Origin: Phytophthora hibernalis
Lineage: Eukaryota > Oomycota > Peronosporomycetes > Peronosporales > Peronosporaceae
Reading direction: 5' to 3'
Assembly (NCBI GenBank): GCA_012656075.1
Contig: JAAKBF010000208.1
Coordinates: 62,001 to 126,000, forward strand
Length of the DNA stretch: 64,000 nt
A program made the position numbers and the translations under genes. The notes below the pieces were generated by a model. That model was not told the origin of the DNA, ran no database searches, and saw nothing but the letters and a program-made list of their open reading frames with translations. Shown here one piece after another: positions 42,737 through 51,837 of this stretch (positions are counted from its first letter, which is position 1; each line of letters begins with the position of its first letter).

Positions 42737-43690
42737 GAGGTTTGTTCAAGAGTGTCCAGCGCTAGGTGGGAGAATGTACGGATTGTGAGACAGGGAAAGG
42801 ACGACCCTTCGTGAGAGGTGAGTCGCCGGGAAACCTGCAGGCTACGTACCCTTTTCAGATCATCGCAATGGATCACATCCCGTCGCTGCCAAAGTCGTTC
42901 ATAGGGAATACAGAGCTGCTGATATGGGTCGATCTGTTCTCGGGGTATGTGATCGCGAAGGCGAGCGCGGAAAATTACGAAGAATGCGTGTTCCGTCGGT
43001 TTGGAGCCAGTGAGGCTATCCAACACGACAGAGAACCCGGGTTTATGTCCGATTTCTTCCGCGCATTCAGTCGGATTGTGGGACAGAAACAGAGGGCCAC
43101 GATGGCGTATAGACCACAAGCGAACGGAACAGCCGAAAGGATGGTGCTGACGCTAACTCGCGCACTTAAGATGTACGTCGCATACGTGAATCAACAAGAC
43201 TGGGACGAGTATGCCGGACGTATGACGTTCGCGTTGAACACGGCCCAAGATCGCGTGCGCGGGGATACGCCTTTCTACTTGCCCCACGGTTGGGACCCAC
43301 GATCCACGTTGGAAGCGGCATTGCCCCTGGGAAGTACGCAACGTCGCGATCGGGAGCCTCGACAGTGGAGATATCACGTGCAGAATCATTACAGGCGCGC
43401 GAGGGGGCAGGTGAACGAACGACTTCGAGCCACAATCCGATCGCGGGCGGACGAGCACAACGAAGACCTCCGACCACACGAGATTATAGCTGGTGCGCAA
43501 GTCTGGTTGTACCTGGACAGAGTACGCACGCAAGTTGGCCCACATGTGGCACGGTCCGTTTCGGGTGGTCGACATGATTAGGAATCACGCGGCGAGGCTG
43601 AAGATCGCTGTTCCCGACTATCGCCTGTATCCGGTCGTCCATGTGTCCAAACTGAAGCCAGTACGGATTTTCCGGATCGTCCTACGCTGA
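42737..43690 (+). pseudogene. Gypsy integrase, plus strand
   Basis: An almost intact frame from 42766 gives CTDCETGKGRPF (second half of the zinc-binding region). The DDE core follows: FQIIAMDHIPSLPKSFIGNT with the first Asp, ELLIWVDLFSGYVIAKASA, then HDREPGFMSDFFRAF with the second Asp, and MAYRPQANGTAERMVLTLTR with the Glu. Helical and SH3-like parts follow, broken by one frame change near 43520, then MWHGPFRVVDMIRNHAARLK and LYPVVHVSKLKPVRIF. Protease, RT and RNase H are missing between the gag-like gene and this integrase, so an internal deletion is likely. Confidence 0.85.
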
Positions 43691-44010
43691 GGTTAACTGT
43701 GGACGAGGGAGACCGTTTCGATTTTGATGAAGCGATTTTGCCAGAAGATAGCTGGGAAGGGTGTCTCGAGGAAGGTGAGTACGAGGTGGAGAGGATCGCA
43801 GGAATGAGATCGGGTCGACGGACGCGCTACGGACGCGTTCACCGCGAATTCAAGTGTATTGGAAAGGCTACGCCGACCCTTCATGGGTTGACGAAGCCGA
43901 TCTGAACTGCGGGGCCTTGCTACGCAAATACGAGCGTGGACGGATCAATCGCAGCCGTTTCGGAGTCATGCAGTCGCATGAGGCGGAGGAAAGTTCGTAG
44001 CAGGTGGGCT
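43691..44010 (+). pseudogene. Chromodomain-like tail of the plus-strand Gypsy integrase
   Basis: Frames read FDEAILPEDSWEGCLEEGEY, EVERIAGMRSGRRTRYGRVH, REFKCIGK, then after a shift WKGYADPSWVDEADLNCGAL. The last part is a chromodomain-like W-x-G-Y-x-x-P-S-W-x-D pattern. It ends near 44000 (NRSRFGVMQSHE). The purine-rich GGGTGGAGAGAGGAAAGAAG at about 44015 could be the polypurine tract, followed by TGTGTGGGGAGGCCACACA as a possible LTR start, but no partner LTR is in the window. Confidence 0.6.
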
Positions 44011-44110
44011 GTTGCGGGTGGAGAGAGGAAAGAAGATTGTGTGGGGAGGCCACACATCGAGGTTAAAAGGTTATTCGTAAAAGTGATGTATGTACTGGGG
44101 CGAAGTCACC

Positions 44111-46190
44111 TCAGTAAAGGGCGCTGATCGCCCGATACGCAAGAAAGATCGACAAATCTAAATGAAGTCTGAAGTCGAAAGGAATTATCAAGACCGGTGC
44201 TAAACAGCTACGTGGTGTCTGGCGGGGATCGTCTACTCTCCGGTAGCTGGACGACAAAATTTGGCAGATAGACGCGGGAGGCGGGAGCCAGGGTGATCCG
44301 CGATGTTGCTGCGATACTGATTCCGCCATGGGTCCGCCGTGTCGATCGCATGCAGTGCGTCCACGAGGGACGAGGGTTGCGATTTCGGCCAAGGCCAGGA
44401 TACCACGCCCCTTTCTCACCGAGCCGAGGGTAATGGAGAAAAATGGATCAAGCAACAGGTCCAGGTCACACTGACCAGCGATCATCCCACGGAGGATGCG
44501 CTTCAAGAAGGATTTCCAGCGGGCGCCAAGACGTGGTCGCCGTTGTCGTCGCTCCTCGTACAAGGCGGCTAGGAAGGGACTTCTCTTGCGAAGCTCCGCA
44601 CCAACAGGAAAAGCATGCGCGGCCTCCCACACAGCCTGTCGGTGTGTCTCCTCCCACTCCAAGTACTTCTGCGCGATCGCGGGGAACCAGCCCGCCATCT
44701 CAAAGGACACGGGCGCTATAGAGAAGTTGAGATCGTCCCACGGAGCGTTGTCGTACAGGGCTACGATCTGCACCTCAGTGATCAACTCGGGCGACCAAAG
44801 GTCCTCTGAGGGCGGACGCTCGCCGGAGGAAACAGCCAGTTCCTAGGCTTGGCGAAATGATGGAATAACAGGTTTATGTCCATCTCCAACACGCTGATCC
44901 GGCCAAGGTATCGGGCAGACCACGGAGAGACATCGGCGGCAACACGGCGACGACGATCGCGGTAGACAGGAAACCCTGCTCGACCACTCTTCGTTGCGCG
45001 AGCACTGGCTCCAGTGACTTGTCCATCGCCGGCTCCACGGGCCTGAGCGACGCTCTCGATCTTGAGAGATCCATGAGCCTCATCGTGAGACACACACGGA
45101 ACCTCCGTACATTCTCCTACATCCACTGAAGGCTCTTGATCTCTCGAAGATGCAGGGAACTCGGAGGGAAACGCCGTAGGTAGTTCGAGTACTTCCGTAG
45201 TACCTGCGAAGTACCGTTCGCCTCGTGGCATGCGATGCTCGTGCACAAACCCGTCCCGGGAAGAGGAGGGGACATGACCCGCCAGGGCTCTGTCTGCGAG
45301 GGGCTTGTGACTAGCACCGATGGTGCGACTTCTTCAGTCAATCCAAGGCTCGTACTTGCCAAACCAACACATACCGAGGATAAGATCGTACCGATCATCC
45401 ATGTCAAGGACAACGAACGGTTCGACCGAGTTGAAGTCATCAAACGTGACGTTCAAGGATACAAGAACCTTTCGCGTAGACACGATGGACCCAGTCGCCA
45501 GGCGAACAGATACAATGGTATTATTATTAGATGCTTCCAAAGCACTAGCATACAATGCACTGTTCCTGGCCACACTGGACTTCGTCGCGAAATTGTAGGA
45601 CGCTCCCGAATCAATCAGAATCGTCAGCGGTTCGTCGTACCCTTTACGCTGGCAGTGATGACCACGAGGTTAGACCGCGCGGCGGCCACGGAGAGACACA
45701 ACAGTGTCGTCCCAGGGACTTGCTCTCCAGGAGGCGGAGGTGGCAGAGCCACCGATCTCGAGGAGAAGCGAAGTCTCCCAGTAGGTGCGGGACGCCCTGC
45801 TGGGAGTCGTCGTTTTCAGACCCCGCAGATTCGATCATGTTAAGGGACGGCAGAGCCGCCTTGGTCTTGCCTACCTTCCACGGGCTCGTTGGACAGTTCC
45901 GACGGAAGTGGACAAGCTGGTTGCATCCAAAGCAACGACCACTCGCGCGTTGGTTACGCTGAGATCGGGCCGACTCAGCCGACGAGATCTCCATGGCAGT
46001 GGGACCGTCGTTGACCGTGTCCGAGCGGCCCGCATACCCCTGCGCCGAGCGCACGCCCAGCCGTCGGGTACACAAGGTGACTACAAGGTTTCGATCGCGC
46101 CAGATCAACGGAGTACCCCTCCGACAGTCGTCAGTCCGGGCGTACCGTGCGCAAGCTTCGACCGCGTCAGCAATTTTCGTTAAGCAGCTT
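44111..46190 (-). pseudogene. Gypsy gag knuckle, protease and linker, minus strand
   Basis: Reading leftward: a CCHC knuckle segment RCFGCNQLVHFRRNCP (about 45910), then a retropepsin LTILIDSGASYNFATKSSVA (catalytic DSG, about 45620) and RYDLILGMCWFGKYEPWIDW. A long linker follows (44782-45246) containing one copy of the DKSLEPVLAQRRVVEQG unit also seen at 39.5-39.7 kb. A last segment (44111-44785) includes DNAPWDDLNFSIAPVSFEMA and KSFLKRILRGMIAGQCDLDL. It is the same family as the RT fragment at 38.4-39.9 kb and on the same strand. Frame changes occur at about 45250, 45700 and 44450. Confidence 0.72.
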
Positions 46191-46274
46191 CGCCACATAC
46201 ACATACACATGATCTGGGATCTGGGATCTGAGATCCGATATCCAGATCTGTCGATCTTGGATCCGGGTCCCAAC

Positions 46275-46665
46275 TAGATTTGTCCCGTATCTTGGTTCTC
46301 GCCCCTTGATCCGGACATGCGTCTGACTCCTCTGCTGGCGCGTCATATTCATCTGCTTAATCTCCCTGATTCAGGCTCCATAAATGACATCGTAATGTCC
46401 AAACCCCTTCCATGTCGCGATTTAAACTCGGAGCCGCTGGTCGATGTCTCCCGCCATCAGTCCAAAGCCCACGTTGAAGTACGTCAGGTGTGTCACCCTC
46501 CTCGTGCCGCTTAGAGCACGCCATCCGTTTTTCCATGTCACCAGGTCCAGATCCATCGCTCGGTCATATTCCCGGAACTGTGACCTCTTGTCTCAGACAA
46601 TCTCGTCCGGGCATCTCATTCTTGAAAATGCGCATCACCACACTGGCATCACTTCATTACCTATA
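46275..46665. other. Unassigned stretch before the minisatellite
   Basis: It contains a short direct repetition of GATCTGGGATCTGGGATCT at about 46210-46230 just to its left, and open but featureless frames. No gene is supported. Confidence 0.35.
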
Positions 46666-46669
46666 CACC

Positions 46670-47115
46670 GACACGCTAAACAATATGCACTCATACGGTA
46701 CGTATTATACAGTGGCACACTATACGTTGTACTGGCACATTTTACATGACTAGTTGGCACGCTATACACTATACACTGGCGCACTCACGCTATACACTAT
46801 ACCCTGGCACGCTGTCCACCGGCAATATGCACGGGCACGCTGTCCACTTGCATGCTATACACTACACACTGACGCACTGTACACTAACTCGCTATACACT
46901 ATACACTGCCGCGGTGTACACTGGCACGCTATGCATTATACACGGTCGCGCTGTATGGAACGCTATAAATTACAGGCTGGCACGCTGTACACTATACACT
47001 GGCACACAATACACTGGTGCACTATTGATTATAGGCTGTCACGCTATATGCATTACATGCTCGCACGCTATACAATATGTACTGGCACGTTTCACAGTAT
47101 ATACTGGCACGCTAT
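46670..47115 (+). repeat. Degenerate minisatellite with CTGGCACGCTATACACTATACA unit core
   Basis: Roughly 20 imperfect units of about 20-27 bp repeat (C)TGGCACGCTATACACTATAC-like text, e.g. near 46749, 46783, 46805, 46928, 46978, 47000, 47080 and 47104. Units vary in length and sequence. Because few units contain stops, long artificial frames are open here (e.g. 46746-47132, 46754-47176) with YTLYTGTL-type repetition; I do not regard them as genes. Confidence 0.75.
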
Positions 47116-47299
47116 GTACAGTCGAGCGCTAGGCATTATAAGCTTCCACTGCTTAGCTGCGACGAACCCGTTGTGATCAATAGAGTATACGCTGAGGCGC
47201 CCTCAAGCTGTTCGAACATTAATCAGCAGTGCTACCCACTCTTTAGTATACGCGGTCGCGCGCTATTCAGTAAATACTAAGTACCGTTCACGGGTGCTA

Positions 47300-49010
47300 T
47301 TGTACTGGCCACTCGCGAGAATTTTCTTGTGGCTGTTACTAAAGATGTAGAGCAGCTACAGCATCGTTTCTTGCATCAAAATGAGCGTCGTTCCACGCAG
47401 GTCATATATTCTCTATCTACAAGAGCGCTCATTTCAAAACTTGCCGCCATGAAGCCAATCTCCACCTCTGAAACAAATCTGATTCTTCGCACTCACCGCT
47501 ATTTTCTGGCGGAAGCTCAGCAGGGACTTGATCCCAGCAAGCGTGGCGTACGGCTGCGCGTTCACCAGTGTCTTGGCTTCGGGATGGCCTCGATTGCTCG
47601 CGTCGTCGCCGCCGACAACAAGCGCAAACGGGGGACGACGACGACTCTGACGGAGTCACACGCTGTTTCGAGAGAGAGTGTCGAAAAATACGGTAATTTA
47701 TTTAAACAAATCATTACTGACCGAAATATTACGGGCAAGCCTGTCACGTCTCAGCTCATCGCCGACAGGGTACAATATGTGACAGGTGACTGCATGTCAG
47801 CCCGGAATGTTCGACGCACGCTACGAGCTATGGATTGTTCGTACAAAGTTGGTGAGCGGCGGCATATTCGCGGAGACAATGAGGCCAACGTCGCCTACCG
47901 AATGAAGTATCTACAACGCAAGCGCGCCAACCTCAACAAGCGCACTGCCATTCTCACAGAAGTCTACCTCGATGAATCATACTGCAACCTGCACCATGTC
48001 GCTCAGCGCACGTGGCCGCTTCCTGAGATGTGGCGCTCGCTTCCGTCTGGGAAAGGGCGGCGCTTCTGTATCATTGGAGCCGGCGCCATCACACGCGTCG
48101 GCAACTACCGCGCCCGGGGGAATGGGTCAAGGGGTCCGTGAAAGTGTGGGCAGCTGACAAAGCTGCCAGCACCGCCACCGACGACTACCACGGCAACTTC
48201 ACGAGCGAGAAGTTCGAGAGGTGGTTCGGCGAGCTTTGCGAGACGCTTTGGGGTGAGTACAAGGAGTGCAACATTATGATGGAAGGAGCTAAATACCACA
48301 AGCGCGACGTTGATGCCGCCCCAGCGAAGGGTAAAACCAAAGAGACGCACGTCAAGTGGCTTTTTCGCCAGGGGTCCCCGCAAACATGTACATGAAGAAG
48401 AAGGAGCTACACCGGCTTGTTGAAGAGAAGAGAGGGAAACCGAGCTACGAAACGGTCAAGATTGCGGCAAAATGGGGGCACAAGGTTCTATTTTCCCTCT
48501 TTACCATCCGGAGCTGCAGCCCATTGAGATAATCTGGGTTGCTATCAAGAACCCGATCGCCAAGAACCCGTGCAACACAATGACTGAGCTGGAGGCCAAG
48601 ATTCCCAATGGTATTGACGGAATCACGTCAAAGACGTGGTTACGCGCATACCGGCACGTCCAGAACGTGGAGGAGGAGTACTTGGAGGCGACAGAGTTGG
48701 ATGAGTAGTAGAATCAGTTTTTAATATATATGTGTTTCTATAAATATTAAATATTGAAGGTTGGAATTTATTGTGCAGAATTGACTCCAAACCCTCCTCT
48801 GAGGAGCGAAATCATTCGCCAAAATTGAGGGGGTCCTTTCGCTTTGTCAGGTTTATGATCGCTCTGAGGGTCTGGTGGGGACGCTGATTGGCTACTTTTG
48901 AAGCAGAAATTTCTCCGATACTCACGGTACCTTTCGTTCTGCATAATGTCAGATAACGGTTTCGCAATGACTACCGGAATTTGGTGTATCAATTCGAGTG
49001 GCTAGTACAA
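47300..49010 (+). mobile_element. Tc1/mariner-type transposon, complete ends
   Basis: The left end TTGTACTGGCCACTCG (47300-47315) and the reverse complement of 48995-49010 (TTGTACTAGCCACTCG) differ at one base. TA flanks both (47298-47299, 49011-49012). The 1711-bp interior holds one transposase gene broken by frameshifts. Family, ends and TA target agree. Confidence 0.88.
47449..48708 (+). pseudogene. Tc1/mariner-type transposase (DDE_3-like)
   Basis: ATG at 47449 is the first in-frame methionine of the open frame. An N-terminal helix-turn-helix-rich region (about 150 residues) precedes the catalytic core. The first Asp is in AILTEVYLDESYCNLHH. The second position reads ECNIMMEGAKYHKR, where family members usually have Asp, so it is Glu here. 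The third is in YHPELQPIEIIWVAIKN. Frame changes lie near 48115 and 48375 and a further one near 48470; the last frame ends at 48706-48708 (TAG). The altered catalytic residue and the indels suggest an inactive copy. The protein cuts and pastes DNA at TA sites. Confidence 0.82.
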
Positions 49011-49012
49011 TA

Positions 49013-49348
49013 TTAATAAATGCACCATAGTGCTACCCTGATGTGAGAGAAACCGACAGAGATACGCGTAGCACGGGTGTTTGTTTTTAGTGAATTATGG
49101 TAAAACGTTATTATTCAGCCAGTAATTACGCCTAGGTACTCGTGTTGCTAAGGTATAGGTAAATCCTCTACAAGCTTGGTACTCATTAAAAGCACGCTAC
49201 TCAGTTTACCGCTCCAGCCTAAACTAAATCTTTTAAACTTTTTCACATTTTTAAATGCACAAAAACAAACTCGCCACAGGAAACGGGCGCCACCCTACCC
49301 CTCCAACAAACCATGCCTACAGCGTCCGCGTAGCGTGCGCCCAGAGAG
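49013..49348. other. Short intergenic stretch, no gene seen
   Basis: AT-rich, no open frame of note, no repeat recognised. Confidence 0.4.
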
Positions 49349-49630
49349 CTAGTCCTCCAAGGTATTCCACAGTTCAGTACCAGACGTCATCCGCATGACT
49401 CGCTGCTCCAAAGCCAACGAAACAGAACCAAGAATCAAACGCTTTATTGTCGCCTGATTTTGTTTCCATTCCGTATTTTCTTGGTCAGACGCAGAAGCAC
49501 CTGCAGCAATCGCTTTCCCCGTAGCTATGTCCTCCATGTCATCTTCCTCAAAGAGGATCATCGTCAACGCATTGTAGAAATCCCAATGTTCCCCATAGGG
49601 GTTGCTAGAGATCGCATGAGAACCGCCCAT
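49349..49630 (-). pseudogene. Copia gag N-terminal fragment
   Basis: A 93-codon frame: GEHWDFYNALTMILFEEDDM, EDIATGKAIAAGA, then WKQNQATIKRLILGSVSLAL and MRMTSGTELWNTLED. The pattern W-x-x-x-x-x-x-I-L, a middle acidic patch, W-x-x-x-x-x-x-A/I and a terminal A/E-x-W-x-x-L is that of Ty1/Copia gag (DUF4219/UBN2 type). There is no continuation on either side. Confidence 0.6.
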
Positions 49631-49799
49631 TGCGAGCGGCCATCAAAAATCCAAAAGCCACGCAGACGTTCATGAAATTAGTATAGCTATTTGTACTAAC
49701 TATTCGAAATTCACACGACTAAACCGTTTAGCTGCCGATGACCAGGGCATAATATACTTAGTACTAACCATACTGACGAGGAGAATACAACCGAACCCT

Positions 49800-50078
49800 G
49801 TGCGTGAGTCCATGGAGAAGAAAACCAGCACCCAAGACGATAAAAGAGACCTACTGAATCTATTCATCAAGTCTGATACCGACGTGCAGGTTGTGCGAGA
49901 TTCGGTTATGAATTTTTGCTCGCTGGTTTGTCGTGGATCATCGTCAATCTAAACAGGTATCCTGATGTACTGTCGAAACTGCGCGAGAAAGGCTGATCAT
50001 CGGTGAAATTGACGCTCCAACGTTTGAAGACGTGCAGAACATGCCTTATCTTGAGGCGGTAGTGAAAGAGAGCCTACG
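49800..50078 (+). pseudogene. Cytochrome P450 exon relic
   Basis: Frames read KKTSTQDDKRDLLNLFIKSD, VQVVRDSVMNF, then LLAGLSWIIVNLNRYPDVLS and IDAPTFEDVQNMPYLEAVVKESLR spread over shifted frames. This is the I-helix to K-helix region of a P450: the R-D-x-V-M-x-F-x-L-A-G start, and E-S-L-R is the conserved E-x-x-R. The oxygen-binding stretch after LAG (normally A-G-x-D/E-T-T) is deleted, so the product could not work. The fragment ends with a GTGAGT donor at 50079. The haem-binding Cys region is not found downstream. Confidence 0.7.
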
Positions 50079-50086
50079 TGAGTCAC

Positions 50087-51530
50087 GTAACGTGACCACG
50101 ACAAGCCGACACTCAGCGATGATATGTACCTTCATTCACTTGTGTCGAGTTTTCGTAAGACAGTCTGTCGACGGATGTAATAGTGCAATATCATTGTCTG
50201 AAATAATGGCTACATGTAACATGTAAGTACTACCGGTCTCTTGCTGAGCTTACATTTAAGCTTACATGAGTGGCGCCTACATCAAGGACTGTAGTTGGTA
50301 CTGCACACGTAGGATAATATGGAAGACCAAGGGCTTCTTCATGCTCACGAACTCGAACTCCATCTTGTGCTCGGTCAAGATCCTACGGCTATATGAGAAC
50401 GACGTACATCTGTCCGCGGATGAACTGCTTCGATCGAGGTGATTGCCTCTGCTACTATATGTACTACCGGTACAAGGGCGATGCCTCGAAGACATGTGGA
50501 GATGAGGCAACCGTACGCTACAGTTATGACAGTATATTATAAAGAGAAACAGTGCACGCTCTCAACACAAACACACACAACTTAGTATTCATACAGAGAA
50601 GCAAACCTGCAGGCCACAGCGCGTCGTACAGCAGCACGTCATGCGGCTGGCGCTGTACTCCACCAGCGATCACCAGTAGTAGAACTTTATGCAGAAGATG
50701 CCCGTGAGCGCTCCGCGCTTGATACCGACGGAGCAGTGATGTAGTTTCTAGTTAATTTGTTTCTGGTAGCTCTTATAAATGCCATACAAACACAACAAAC
50801 TTATTCTGTATCAGGACCTGCCAGTGCGGATCAGAGGTTGCCGTAATAACGCTAGATACTTACCTAACGAGGAGGGCGCTGAGCACTAGGAGCGCTGCTT
50901 TCTTGGCTTGGTTTGCTCGACTGATGTTTAGCCAATAGTGGAGCGCAATCATGGCGACCGACGAACTGTCTTATGTTTTGACAATCAATAGACTTTGTAG
51001 CCATCTTCATACTAAAATCAAGATGTTGTCATTTGTAAAACGTGTGGTGACGCGTCACTGAGGGTTGATCACCTTCTGCAGGACGATCAATTCGTAGCGT
51101 AGGTGCCATTGCAGGCCAGTACACACGTAGTAATAGGTAGCAGTAAGTACATCAATAAAGGAAGTAACACTTGTACGTGCCGGGCAAGAGGCCGCAACAG
51201 AAACGCAGGCTGCAGGGTAGCTCTCTCGTTCACAGTGTGCGCAGCACGCTGTAAAAGCCGAAGTATGAGCAAGAGAGACTACCCCGCAGCGCCGCGTTCC
51301 GCAGTTTGTGTATTTTGTAGCATTCAATCACAAGGTAAGTCAATAGAGTAGAGTAGTCAGCAGGATAGCTCACAATCCGGGCCGCTGTTGGCCAACGGTG
51401 TGTCCGTCCGTAGTCCGCCGCTAATCTGCATGTTGAGCGCGTATCCGGACGCCCACGGTCGGCATCACGCAGTGACGCCGTGTGTGTTCTGGTGCACGCC
51501 GTTGTATGATAGTCTTCGGGATGGGTATCT
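50087..51530. other. Non-coding stretch between the P450 relic and the Copia element
   Basis: About 1.4 kb. Short open frames only, with no recognisable domain, RNA gene or repeat pair. Confidence 0.45.
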
Positions 51531-51658
51531 TGCACCTACCTGTCTTAAAGACAGCAAGTCTGCAAGTCAGCATCTTGAGTTCTTGGCACTTGGTCGGGCT
51601 CAAGGTGCTGGCAGTCAGCAAAGTAGTCCGCAGTCCACCGTCCCACTGTGGGCCTACA
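51531..51658 (-). repeat. Copia LTR-like repeat, left copy
   Basis: 128 bp, about 95% identical to 56416-56543 by eye (six mismatches, no indels). It lies directly left of the RNase H end of pol, where a minus-strand 3' LTR belongs. Confidence 0.7.
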
Positions 51659-51837
51659 GCTCATGCTCCCACTTGATCTCATCGGTGGGCGCCGCAACGA
51701 TGCGATCACACTGCATGTGCAATCAGCACATCGTAGCGCCTCACTGTTAAGCTCCAAAGCGGCGCAATCCGTAGTCCACAGACTCCCACTCGATCCAATC
51801 GCCACCATCCACGCAGTTGTAGTTGTAGGTCGCTACG

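Noticed and set aside
46444..47176. Overlapping frames through the minisatellite taken as genes
   Set aside because: They are open in two frames at once because the repeat unit lacks stops; no start context or domain supports them.
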